NCBI GenBank assembly: GCA_002224055.1
Contig: AZLU01000286.1
Location: 1 to 46,896 of the forward strand
Source of the DNA: Pezizomycotina sp. ARF18
Lineage: Eukaryota; Ascomycota
DNA: 46,896 bases
Direction: 5' to 3'
Below the pieces are notes generated by a model. That model was not told the origin of the DNA. It made no database searches and saw only the letters and a program-made list of their open reading frames with translations. Numbering within the stretch: position 1 is the stretch's first letter; each line of letters starts with the position of its first letter. Positions 22,664 through 34,615 of the stretch are shown here, piece by piece. The position numbers and the translations under genes were made by a program.

Positions 22664-22671
22664 CCCGCTGC
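22664..22671. repeat. Left copy of the direct repeat flanking the Copia element (CCCGCTGC)
   Basis: The same eight bases follow the right LTR at 27568-27575. With the preceding CA the match is ten bases, but that CA is the LTR end on the right side. It is the probable target-site duplication, longer than the 5 bp usual for Ty1/Copia. Confidence 0.6.
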
Positions 22672-22981
22672 TGGCGCAGATGTATGGTATAATATCTAAT
22701 AATGTAGGATGGATCGAACTTATAGATTTGACTATAGAACTAACTAGACTAACTGAGGGAATACACGATACTATATATAATAAACTAATAATACTATAAT
22801 CTTAATATAATATATATAGTCTACCTCGACGGCTCGCAGAGCCTTATCGTCATAATCTCCTTAACATCTATAGCTAAGATCTTAATATCTCTAGCTAAAG
22901 TTCCTTATTCCTTAGCTATATAAGTATTATCTCGATACCTATAGACTTATTATACCTCTTTAGTATACCTAATAGCTAGTA
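22672..22981 (-). repeat. Left LTR of the Copia element (3' LTR in element orientation)
   Basis: It begins TGGCGCAGATG and ends AATAGCTAGTA. It aligns along its length to 27259-27567. Where the distal halves of the two LTRs differ, this copy has TA in place of CA or TG, so it is fully RIP-mutated. Confidence 0.85.
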
Positions 22982-25900
22982 CCTCTCCTTATTAATAATA
23001 CTAGTAATCTTTATCCTATCTTCTTATACCTATAGCCTTTATAGCGCTATCGTAAATATCTTTATAAGCGGTTTAGTAAATATATCCACGATATTATCTT
23101 CCGATCTTATATATTAAGGCTCGATTATTCCTTCTCAAACTAGTTCCCTTATAAAGTAATATTATATATTAATATACTTAGTTCTACTATAGTATTTAAG
23201 ATCCTTTATAATACTAATAGCGCTTTAATTATCTATATATATCTCGATACTATTAGGAGCCTTAAACTTAAAGGCTCGCTATATATTTTTTAGTATCTAA
23301 AATACCTAGAGAGCTTCCCGTAAAGCCTCCCCTATAGCTATATATTCTACCTTAGTATTACTAGTAGCTATAGTACGTTACTTCTTTAAATAGTATAAGA
23401 TAGCTATTCTATTAAACGTTACTATATAGCTAGTAGTAGATCTACGAGTAAGCTTATATCCGGCCTAGTCGGCGTTATATAGATATATAGATCTAGTATC
23501 TTATCCTCTATCTTACGGGTATAGTACGTAAGCGTACGATTAAGGGATCCTCCTTAATATCGTAGTATTCTTTTATTACTTCTCGTAAGTTTAGTTTACT
23601 TCGCTAACGTATTACTCTAATATTGAGATAGTAAAAGTATCGGTTAACCTAGTAAATAGAGTATAGATTAAACTTCCTACTATCTATCGATATATATTAC
23701 CGTATAGTATTCTAATTTTTATTTAAGGAATATCTCCTTTTCTATAGGAGTACTAATCCCGGGAGTATCTTAAGCCTAAATCTCTTAAAGAGCGATTATA
23801 TATATGCGGACTAATATAGTACTAGGCGACGTTAATTTCTAGACCTAGTCTGTTCTATCTGTATATCTAAGAAATAGCTATTAGCTCTATATCCTTTATC
23901 TTAAAGTATAAACTAAGATCTCGCTTAAGTATCTTAACTTTATATTTATTAGATCTAGCTATTAATAGATTATTAACGTAGATAATTATTATTAGCTAAC
24001 GATCTTTATTAATAAATAAGCTATTATTAAGCCGATAAACTTTAAACTTTAGTAATTTAAGAACTAAGATAAGTTCTCTATATTATTCTCGAGGTAACTA
24101 TTTAAGACCGTATAGAGTCTTTATTAATTAAACTAATCTATTAATTCCGCTCCCTTTTAGAGGCCTAATAATAATTCTCTATTTTAGTTTAGGTATGAGG
24201 AAGGCCGTTATTATATCTATCTATTTATATTTAAGATCGAGCTAGGCTACTAATATAAAGAATAGTTTATATTAATATCTTAGCTATTAGTACGTATGTC
24301 TCGTTAAATTAATTTTTTACTTTTATATAAAGCCTTAAGTAATTAGTCTTAATTAAGTATTATAATCTAACCGATAGTATCGCGCTTATACTTAAATACT
24401 TATTTACTATCGATAATATTATCTTTTAGAAGGAGATCTCGAAAATCTATAGGTTTCTATACGTTTTATTCTTTAATCGAGGATAGTTTTAATCTATCGA
24501 TATACGCTATTCTTTATAGTTTATAGAGCTTATAGCCTTTTTATAGGTAAGTAGCTCTAGTTTATCGATATATACTATTAATCCTTTATAGGCCTTTTCT
24601 TAAGACGTATAGCCGTTAGATCTTTACTAACGTATTCTAGCCTATAGGGTATCTTCGTAGTTTAACTACTAGATCTTATCTTTGGCGATTCCGGGAATAC
24701 GCCTATTATCTTTGGTTAATCGTCGTAGATCTATCTTATAGTATCTACGTAACTTCTTCTACGAGAGCGAGTATCCTCGATTTAGCTATAGACTAGCGTT
24801 ATCGAGATCTTCGCTCTTATTCTCGTAATCTAGCTAATTAGGCTGCTCTAGCGTAATCGTCTCGTAGATATCTAATTAACGATTAGAAGTTAAGTTTTAA
24901 TCGTAATTAGCGCCGTCGCTATTTTATCCTTAGACTAAACCTATTCTAAGGTATCTTTAACATACTCGAGAGGATCTTTATTATCCTCTACGAAGTTATA
25001 TACTTTAAAGGTCGATTTAATTAAAAATCTAATATCTTTATAAATTAATACTTTATAGATAGTAGGATCTTAGACTTAGTAAATATTATAAGCCTCTAGG
25101 CCTATAAAATATCTTTTTAATAGTATTATCTAGCTTTTCCGAAGTTTATTATCGATATATACGTAATATAGTTTACTAAATATCCTAAAGTTTAAGATAT
25201 CGGAAGTTCTACCTTTTATCTTCCTTATGGTATCGTCTATTTATTATCTTTTAGTACCTTAAGCGGCTTAATAGCGTATAGTTATAGATTAGATTATAAT
25301 AATTTACCGCCTCTATTTATAGCTACGGCGGTAATTCCGACGCAGCTAATATTATCTTTAATCTATTGATAAGAATCTAATTAAGCTTTTTAGATACGCT
25401 ATTCTATTAAGATACGTATATAGCTAAGGTACGGACTACGATCTTTACTTTGTTATAGCGTCTATCGATTAAGGTATATTCTTTACCTCCGTCGTTTATA
25501 GCTTAATAAGCTTAAGGTTTAACTAACGTTTAGCTATCTTAAGAGTACTATTAAATATGAGAGTATTATCTCTACCTTTTTATCTTTTATAAAATAATCT
25601 AGGACTTTTAACTATTTTCTTTAAAGAAGGTAATAAACCCTATATAATCTCCGAGGCTCTTTATATACGCCTATTAGTAGAAATCTAAAAAAATTATCTC
25701 TATTAGCTTATACTTATCTAATTAAGGTTTCTTACGGTTTAGTATTATCTTTAATTTAGTAAGTCCGTAGGCCTTATAGTAATATAGCCTATAGATCTCT
25801 ACCGTCTTTAGTAATACTGGTAACGCTTCTATATTTAATTATTCGCTTAATATAATCCTTACCGATATATCTAAGCCGTTTATATACTTCTTATATAGTA

Positions 25901-27258
25901 GCGAGAGCTAAACTCTTCTTTATAGATATTATAATCTTACCTAAGATCTTCTATAATCTTAATTTTATAGTAGCTTTAATTCTTAGCCCCGGTCTAGTTA
26001 TTATATATCTACCTTATCAGATCGTTATTATATATTCTATCTTATCTGCGCGAAAGATTAAAAATAGGTTATGCTTTATCTTTAGAGTATATAGCGTATT
26101 CTTAAATTTAATAAGACTACTACCGTACTCCCTACTAAGCCTTATAAATACTAAGCTAATACTAATAGCCTATAGTACTTCTCTATTACTATTATAATAT
26201 TCTATAGCTTTAAAGGGGTTTATAGGTAGAGAATACTTTCTTACTATCGTTATATAAGAAGATACGCCTAAATTAAGAAACTACTAGATTTTCTCTAAGA
26301 GCCGGTATCTCGTATAAGGTTTATACTATAAGGCCTAATACCTCGTTATTACCGCTATCTTCTTATTCTTTATACGCTTTCTATAGTCGGCCCTCTTATA
26401 TTTAATCTTATATAGTAGTAGTATTTATCTTTAAACTTATAACTTTTTATCGTTTCTTTAGGTTTTACCTTAACTATTCCTTTTAAATAGCGCCTTATTA
26501 TCCTCAAAGCTAATGTTTCGATATATCGTATTTTACGCTTTATCTCTTTAATAAGTAGCGCTTTCTCGAGTATATCGAGGGTTAGTTCCTTTACTATTAA
26601 ATCCGTTATCTACTAAAAGTTCATAATAAATGTCTTCTAGTTACTATAAGGTTACTATAGACGAGATTAATAGCCTTACTATAGCTATATTATTTTAAGT
26701 CTATACCTAGTTTATCTTCTTTACCGTCTCTACCTTAGTCTTTTTATTAAGATTAAGCCTAATATCTTATTATACGTTCTAATAAGATCTCGATATTTCT
26801 ATATAAATTCTTAAATATTAACTTTATTCTTAAGTTGAATCTACCTTAGTTGTTTCTAATATAAGCTTACTAATGGTGGTAATAGCGATATACGCCGAAC
26901 TTAAGGTATCCTATACCTTATTCGCGCTGCTATTAGTAGATTATAGATAAATATGTCGAGTCTCTACCTTATAGTAAGCTTTAATAATAGTATACGCCTT
27001 TAAGTTATTATCTTAATTATTAGTACTTAGCTCTACGTCGGCTACCGTAGCCTTAAGCGGTTTACTAGTAATATCCTAGACTTGTATATACTTAAGGAAC
27101 GTAATTATATATATACTCTAATCGAGGTAGTTCGTAAGATTAGCCTTTAGTTTTACCTCGTTAAACTTTAGTAAGAGAGATATCGTAAGATATATCGTTT
27201 GGGGAGATTAAGAAGTAAGTTAGTTTATTAAGATATGTTAACCGGGCTTATAATCTAC

Positions 27259-27567
27259 TGGCGCAGATGTATAGTATAATATCTAATAAATAGGATAGGA
27301 TTAAACTTGTGGATTTAACTATAGAACTAACTAGACTAACTAAGGGAATATACGATACTATATAAATAAACTAATAATACTATAATCTTAATATAATGTA
27401 TATAGTCTGCCTCGACGGCTTGCAGAGCCTTATCGTCGTAATCTCCTTGACATCTACAGCTGAGATCTTGATATCTCCAGCTGAAGTTCCTTGTTCCTCA
27501 GCTATACAAGCATCATCTCGATGCCTATAGACTTGTCATGCCTCTTTGGCATGCCCAATAGCTAGCA
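27259..27567 (-). repeat. Right LTR of the Copia element (5' LTR in element orientation)
   Basis: It begins TGGCGCAGATG and ends AATAGCTAGCA. Its inner part is RIP-mutated like the interior. From about 27400 outwards it keeps CA and TG (for example CATCTACAGCTGAGATC), so mutation fades out inside this LTR. Confidence 0.85.
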
Positions 27568-27575
27568 CCCGCTGC
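27568..27575. repeat. Right copy of the direct repeat flanking the Copia element (CCCGCTGC)
   Basis: It is identical to 22664-22671 and directly abuts the terminal CA of the right LTR. Confidence 0.6.
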
Positions 27576-30500
27576 CCGCTTTGCATTTACACGATGACTA
27601 TACGCCGGAGATTGAATAGCACTTATTGAACTTCATCACCATTTATCCTCGATATCGATACATACCCAGGTAATATACCAGCAATTCAAACCGCAAGCCT
27701 GAGTACTAGTAGTTAAATGCGTTTTTTAGCCATTCTGTATGCGCGAAGGCTTTAAGTCCCGGTCAGCGTACTCTTCAATGCCCCTCCTTGTCCCGTAGGC
27801 TCTCTGTATCACGATGGAGCATATAAGCTGTCTGTGGTTCTTATAGGAACACAGTTACCATACATCACGTGTATGCCCTGTTGTACATAAATAGGGATCT
27901 TTCCTATCACCTTCTCCATCGATCAACCCATGATCGAGCCCTCTTCACAGTGCTCCAATAGTTTTACCTTAGGTGAAGTAGCAAGCGAATGAAGATCGTA
28001 AACTAGTAAGTGTGTTATCAAAGACGCGACCCTACCAATACTGATATATGTGGTATCTTAAGGGCATAGGCTTTCAGTGCTCGCCTTTATCATTACCATA
28101 AACTCTTTTAAATGCTTCAGATCTTGGATATATTAATATTTATGAGGTTAGATATAAAAAGGTACCAGAAGCTGTCAATCTAGATATCCTAGGACGGGAT
28201 ATTTGAGTTATCATACCAAAACTTTCCTGGATGAAGATTCTTCATGGACGGAGTTCTCTCACAGTAAGTACGCTGGAGTTCATAATGCATGAATACTGTG
28301 AGACCTTGTACAGGATTCACAATGGCTTGATTGTATAAAATCGTGTATATAATTTATATTACGTACTCGGCGACTTGAAGTTCTCAATCAGAATCGAACT
28401 TTTCTTGGGAAGGTCTCGATATTGTGCCATATTTGTTGAATAGCTCCGTAGAGCTTTAGAACGGCTCTCAAGATCTGTAGCGTATGACAGGTAACCCACT
28501 CCGAGTTGCAGTCCTCTTTGTTGCGCTTGAGTTCAAAGTGCACAAGGCTGACTGCCAACACTAGCCATCCACGTGCCATCCTAGAAATGGCAAAGTATCC
28601 TTTTCCACACCAAACCCCTTTTGAACAGCCTCGCGTTTCAGCGGACATCGAGTATTATAAAAGCCAGCGGTGACGTCACCGTGGTCTTTGCGCTCAGTGA
28701 CGTCACTCAGAATTGCAAATATCATGAAGTTCGGAAAACACTACACGCAGAACAACCCGCCGCCGACACGAAGCAGTCGCGATGCACTTGCGCTTCAACT
28801 TCGGCATCGCCTACATGATGAACAATATCATCGACGCCTTAGGTTTCTTTACCGAGATACTATTCTTACTCAAGTCGAGATTCTTGAAGTCTTGAATGGA
28901 GAGTTTGAGGGTGGTCAATTGGGTAAGCTACTCTCGATGCCCTTGCGAGATTAATAGAAAAAAACACAATTCAGTTTCGAAATCAATATGATATAAGCTA
29001 ATGAGGATCCTTATCAGTCTGTCACAGCTCAAGAAGGACCTTCGTGCTCTCAGACTTAGGAGAAATAAGTGTTCTTCGAAATGCCACAATCATCGAATGT
29101 CTCTAGTTAACAGCCACCCAGGGTAAGTTTCCATTGATGATGATTTACGGGTTCATTATTCTTTTTGAACTAATGCAACCTGTACTGGAGCAGACTTATG
29201 TTTAACGTCCTCAAGGCGAAAAGCCGTGAGGAAGCGACGTTCCTTAATACCTACGAACCTCGAGGTAATGCGCACAAATGGGTAAAACCCAAACTTCGAT
29301 TCTCCCATAACCAATTCAAGACCTACCGAATCGACCGTCGATGGCATGTTGGCGAGGGCACCTGATGAACGTGCCACGTCGAACTCTGGCTGTTTATGGA
29401 CAAATCCCCCGCTGGAGATCCACAATAAAAGCGACAATTGCTTCAACAACAACTTACAGAGCAAAGATATGGACCCTCAGCATCGAGAGGCCATACTCCC
29501 TGGCTTGATCCTGGGCAGATGACGGCACGTTGGATTTCATCTACTCCCTATTTCCAGAACTCAAACCTACGAGCCTATGTATAGCTAGTTAGTCTGAAAA
29601 CTTTCGAATGTAGAGTGTCGAGGGAACTTATCGAGCGATCCGATATACCCCTCGTACAATATCCGTGGTTGGATACTTTAGAAAGTAGGCGAATAAGGAA
29701 CGAAGCGGTCAATTACCATAACTTTTCTTACATAGAAGCAAACCGTTCTTCACATGTCTTCCGGTCCGCCAGCTCTCGATCTTTCGCCACCTTCCCCAAT
29801 CAAAGCACAAGTGCACTTTTGAAAGAACCCCACCCGCCAAATCCATCCTATCACCGTCCGTTCCTCTTTCTCAAAAAGGCAACGTACTTTTCGGAGCTTA
29901 GCCTATTTGAGCCATTTCAATTTCTCGTTTGGGTTTAGTCTCGAAGACCCCTCGTATACGTGGCTGCGCCACGTCTGCGCTGTAGGTGCGCTCCGGCGGC
30001 GGGCAATAAAGTTTAACAACACGCCCCGGAGCGCCAAAATTTATTTTGATTAGGAGGGTCGAGGAGACGCAGGTCTTACGGTACATTATTACAGGGAGTC
30101 CCCGGGAGACACTGTTTGGATGACAAGAGGTGTCGGGGGATTGTTATGAGTTTGTATACGGAGACGCTTCTTACGCAGGTTAAGATTGTAGATGTTTTGA
30201 ATGAAGCAGTTTGAGGGGTGGGCAATTCGGTAAAAACAGTAATCTATATTCAGACTCACGCAATTAAAACGAGACCTTAACGTTCTAGGCCTAAGGCGCT
30301 ATAGGGATCATGCAAAGTCGAAAACTGATAAGAAGAAAATCAAAACGAATATGCTACTCAGCGGTGCTCTTATAGATATGTTACACCGCCCTTCGAGACC
30401 ATATTTATAGCATTTCGTCGTTATTCACATTTTTTAATCATTTAGAGCCACGGAAAGTTGACAACCGGTCTATGATGCTCATGCCATTTTCCCGCCTATT

Positions 30501-31232
30501 GATCTTATCCCAACCAACAGCGCTCTGCCATGGATGTGTATGCACCTATTGAAGGACTCCCGACCACTCCCGAAACACATGGGATTTGACAATTCAATAT
30601 CATCCAGCTTTGATATAACGATGTTAGACGATGGCACATCGAGTATATTCATTCTTTATTTCCCGATTTAAAGCTCGATTTTATCTCTAGAGAAGCACTA
30701 TGTCCTTCTGAAAGCGAGATCGAGTGTTTATGACTTGGAAATTCTACGCCGCCCGCTGCAATATATCAACTATCTAGCATTACAGTCAAGCAAGGGACTC
30801 TATTACCGTCTCCCATCGTAGACTAAGAAATTAAATGGAAGTCGCTTTTGTGAAACGGCGGCAATTTGTTATACTAGCCGCCGTGATTGTCAGTGGCGCG
30901 GTTCTGACATCATGCAAGCCGCTCTTTTTTTTTGCCTAACGTTGGCGGTTATGTAACACGAGGTGTATATAATTATGTTAAACTTCCTAAGTCTTGTATT
31001 ATATCGAACGTCAAGAAAGGGGGTGCACGGATTTGATATTTATACATTTACCCCGATCTCCGCAAGCCCCCCGGTGCGCTCAAAGCAATATCCTGCAGGC
31101 TTAACCCATTATATTCGCCTCGAGCAGACCCGCCTAACTTTTCTAAGCGTACAGCCGAAAGCCCAATACTCGATTCGTTCTGCAGGCTTAATTGACCATT
31201 AAAGAAGATATAAAAGGAACGAAGCCACGCAA
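27576..31232. other. Unassigned region right of the Copia element
   Basis: About 3.7 kb has normal composition and no recognised domain. Three items are weakly gene-like. First, 28388-28648 minus is 86 residues with a short hydrophobic stretch (GWLVLAVSLVHF). Second, an ATG at 28724 plus (MKFGKHYTQNN) runs to a GTAAGC donor at 28923, with a possible downstream exon containing SQLKKDLRALRLRRNK near 29020-29130. The MKFGK start resembles that of SPX-domain proteins but nothing else confirms it. Third, 29156-29464 minus is 102 residues with a hydrophobic N-terminus. None is strong enough to annotate as a gene. Confidence 0.35.
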
Positions 31233-32206
31233 ATGACTAAGCTCTGGATCCATCCCTCCGACCATGCCCGGCTCGTCATCCGCTTCCGAGAACCGCCGCT
31301 ACTATCGTCACAAGCCCCCGCATCGAGCAATGCTCAAGATGAGGGACCCTCGTCATCTCGCAGAAATTGGATCCACAGCCCTAATTACGGCGTATCTATG
31401 AGCCACTCGGAGGGACAGTTCTCCCAGTTTTCGCTAGGAAAACCATCGTCCCAGTCAACATCACGTGTATCCAAATCATCGTCCCAACGTCAGTCATCCT
31501 CCGACCGAATACTACCGCCAACAACAGACGAACGGCAGCGACGACGACCAAAGAAGTCACCATGGCCTCAACGATTCGTTACGAGCGACGTTGTAGCAGA
31601 TCACATGCAACATACGTGCATGGGGGTATCAGTCAAGGTGATAGTTTACCCGAGTAGACGGCGCTTCGTTGCAAGGAGGTCCCTCGCAAGCGCACGCGTC
31701 GTCCTCGCAAGGTCCACCGTCACTGCCGCCGCCGCCCCTCCATCGCATGATGTACAATCTCATAAATCTTCGACGAACCCTCCTGCGGGTAATACCACAA
31801 ACATCCCGGCGCTGATCTCGATTGGAATGAGAGCCTCTCCCCGAGCGCTGATTTGGACTGGATGAACCCGGATGAGGACCAATTTCCAGGACACTCACAT
31901 TCGCCCTACAGTTCTGGGCAGTCGCCATCTTCTTCGCACAAACCACCGCCGCGCCATCTCACAGAAGATTTTTCCATTGATTCCCACCCCGGCATTGTCC
32001 TACCGCATGAGGATTTGTCCTGGATGGGTATTCCTTCTCCTTACGCACATCCAACTTCGCCTCATGGAGTAGAACCCGCTTTGCAAGCACACGAACCGCA
32101 TCCTCGCGCCACCGAGACCTCCGACGAACCATATTGGAAAGGATTCCTCCCATTTTCTTGGCGATGGCCCTGTCGAGCCGATGGATGGTTTCTCTTGGAT
32201 GGGTGA
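31233..32206 (+). CDS. Hypothetical Ser/Pro-rich protein, frameshifted
   Basis: The ATG at 31233 follows a TATAAAAGG sequence by about 16 bp. The first frame runs 210 residues, Ser/Gln/Pro-rich with a basic RQRRRPKK segment. From about 31780 the better reading moves to another frame and continues to a stop at 32204-32206. That part repeats acidic-aromatic motifs (DLDWNES, DLDWMNPDED, EDLSWMGI) in Pro/Ser/His-rich sequence, then EPYWKGFLPFSW. At least one frameshift is needed, somewhere between 31640 and 31800. The composition would suit a disordered regulator with activation-domain-like motifs, but no DNA-binding domain is seen and the family is not recognised. Confidence 0.4.
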
Positions 32207-33030
32207 TACTGACCATTCGATGGAATTCCGGTGAATTATGATGGTGGACTCGAGCATTGTTCATTGAGAACAATTTATCGCTCCGGGTTCAACCTCCAGG
32301 CTTTACCCTTAACCTTTTTTTAAGCATTTGATCAGTTGGATTCAACTATGTAAATAGTTCTGTATATTCATTTTGCACAATCCGAAGTTCTCTACGTATT
32401 TTATATTATATCTATCCTGTCCTTTTCTTTTCAGTAGCATTAAATCTAGCAATTTTGAGTTCTCCTTGTCATCAAATACGAATCAGGAATGTAAAGACTA
32501 GAGTAAATTTTTTCGATGGCTTAATGGATCCAAAGTCTCAGTTTTATATAATAGCCTCGAACTGGATGTGATGAACAAAGCAGTACCCTGTAACTTTTGC
32601 AAGGCGTTCGACTCGATAGCATAGAAACACGGTCAGTAATCTGATAATAACTATATGTATCTAGATACAAAATGCAAATATCGCCGTTTGTATAGTTTTA
32701 TTTCCTCAAACTTGTTGTATGATGGCGTGTAAATATTACATCAATAGAGCAAGGGCTTATTGGGCCTTAACAGGCTACATATGTGAATACCGATCTAGGG
32801 AGACGAAAAGACTACAAGAGAAGGAAATTCTAGCATCGCTATGGGAGAGATATTTGATTTTATCCATAGAAGTGAAATCTATGAAAGGTGCAAACAGGAT
32901 ATTCAAAGGAAATTAAACAGCGTCAGAAGGACCATAACCTTTCGTGATATTAATCTTTAGTAGTCTTGGCACAACGATCCCCCTCCCTCAGGAGAGAGAA
33001 GACATGAGATCCAGCAAGCGAAGTCCTTAT
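32207..33030. other. Intergenic, no supported gene
   Basis: Short frames at 32719-32916 and 32944-33141 on the plus strand have no motif. The second overlaps, in antisense, the last exon of the DUF1254/DUF1214 gene. Nothing else is seen. Confidence 0.5.
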
Positions 33031-34615
33031 TTAGCTCCTAATTGCCGCGACCTTCTCGACAAACGGATATACCCATTTGCCATTACTCAGTTCCTCAGTC
33101 GGTCCGTAGAACCTCACTATAATTCAAGGCTCTTATCTTAGCTCGCCTCACACCTGTCTACATCGGAGACGGTAATTATCCACTTACAGTTCAAAGTCAT
33201 AGAACCACCCTTCGCCGGCGCCGGTAACCAATTGCTTGTCCAATTTTTCGGTGGTGTAACATCTGCTGGCTGCACCAAAATCTGAAACGGCTTCCCGCTC
33301 TCCCCGAGTCGCCGCCATATATCAAGCTTCCATCCGGGGAACGCAGACTACTCCGATCACCCAAAGTATACACGTTCAGCGGGTTCGGGATGAGATACTG
33401 ATCCTCCCCGTACGCCGTCAAGCTCCAGAACCCGTCCTTTTCCAGCGGCGGTTTCGAAGAGAACGTGAACAGATACGCCTCGTCAGGGCCGACGTTGAAT
33501 CCGCTACCAGAGGAGAGCGCCTGCCAGGTTGGATACAGCGCAACGTCTTTCGTCAATTGCATGTAGCCAGCGTATGCGACGAACGCGCGCGCACTATAAT
33601 CTCCGTAGAAATTTCCGGAGACGGCTGCGGAGAGCTGCGCCCAGCCGTTATTCAGGTTTTGCAGACTGCCGGAAGAGAGAATGTGCTTTTCGACGGTGAG
33701 GTTGCTGGTGGTCAGTGCGGCGGTTAGGTTCACGCCGGCGGGTTGCTTGTATACTCCATTTTTTAACCCGGCTTCTTCGAGGAGGGATTTACCCATGGTC
33801 TATCGCCGAGGACTTCGGGTTGATTGTACGGTGATGTAAATGCAAGCAGTCTGAGGAGCTTTTTCGACCTGCGAACCGGAGGCTTTGCTGCCATCGAACA
33901 GCCGTGGGTTCAGCGCTAGAGCAATGGGCTTTCCGGGTCGATGCTTGGGCGTGATTTTGATTTGATCCTGGATTTTGTTCACCGCTTTCTGGTCTATAGA
34001 ATTGTTCCTTACGACTATGCGTACGAGTATCGCGCCATACGCTGTTGGTGAGTTCACATAGCCCTGATACTTACTGTCGCCCTTCTGCAGACCGAAGTCA
34101 CCGTTTGCGAATCTCAAGAGATACTTTCCCGACTTTGCGTTAGAAACCGTGCCAACGTTGGCGTAATTGTCGCCGTAGCTAGAAAAATCTTTAGTATAGG
34201 ATTACACTTTCAGTCAAGGAGAACTCACTAATCGTAAAATGGAAACACGTAGTATCTATCCTTTATTTCGGGTACTGTAATCTCAACCTCGTAGCTTGAG
34301 AGGTCATAGAAGACTACGGAGTACAGCGTATCGACGTTCGGCCTGACGATTATGCGGGAAGACGCCGTCGAGACCTCTCGGCTGTGGTATATCGCGTTGG
34401 GTTCGCCATCTCGACGGACGCACGAATTGCGCGTAGGCACCGAGCGGGTAACCGTACTAAACTCGAACACGGAACGTTAACATGAATCAATTGGTAAAGA
34501 CGGAGGGATTCCTTACAATGAGAGCAAACTCGGTGGCATTTTGAGCACAGCTCAAAGAACGCCTAGGTACATCCGCAGGCGCGGCAGAGCAAATCGCCGT
34601 CAGGGCTAGTAGCAT
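33031..34615 (-). CDS. Secreted DUF1254/DUF1214 domain protein
   Basis: Four exons are visible. Exon 1 (34517-34615) encodes a signal peptide, MLLALTAICSAAPADVP, then NATEFALI. After a 60-nt intron 34457-34516, exon 2 (34229-34456) has YGYPLGAYAQFVRP, then in another frame RIIVRPNVDTLYSVVFYDLS and VPEIKDRYYVFPFYD, the DUF1254 hallmark. After a 50-nt intron 34179-34228, exon 3 (33188-34178) finishes DUF1254. It then gives DUF1214: EKDGFWSLTAYGEDQYLIPN, NPLNVYTLGD and NWTSNWLPAPAKGG. After a 71-nt intron 33117-33187, exon 4 ends RFYGPTEELSNGKWVYP, with the stop at 33031-33033. All splices join in phase. Frameshifts near 34410, 33810 and 33300 break the frame. The biochemical role of this bacterial-type family is unknown. 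Confidence 0.8.

Larger units (their letters stand above)
22672..27567 (-). mobile_element. Ty1/Copia LTR retrotransposon, full length, RIP-inactivated
   Basis: About 4.9 kb lies between two LTRs that begin TG and end CA. The interior is almost free of CA/TG, and no coding frame survives. Read on the minus strand through stops, a gag-like start (LLKFN...) lies near 27.1-27.2 kb. The pol end lies at the left. At about 23440-23490 is the RNase H motif ADWAGYKLTRRSTT, at about 23325-23385 the ATSNTKVEYIAIGEAL motif, and at about 23050-23110 EDNIVDIFTKPL. This gag-to-RNase-H polarity is that of Copia elements on the minus strand. It can no longer make protein. It is inserted just upstream of F-box paralog F. 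Confidence 0.85.

Noticed and set aside
31233-32206. Mating-type HMG or alpha-box gene
   Set aside because: Ser/Pro-rich composition suggested a regulator, but no HMG or alpha-box residues appear in any of the three frames.
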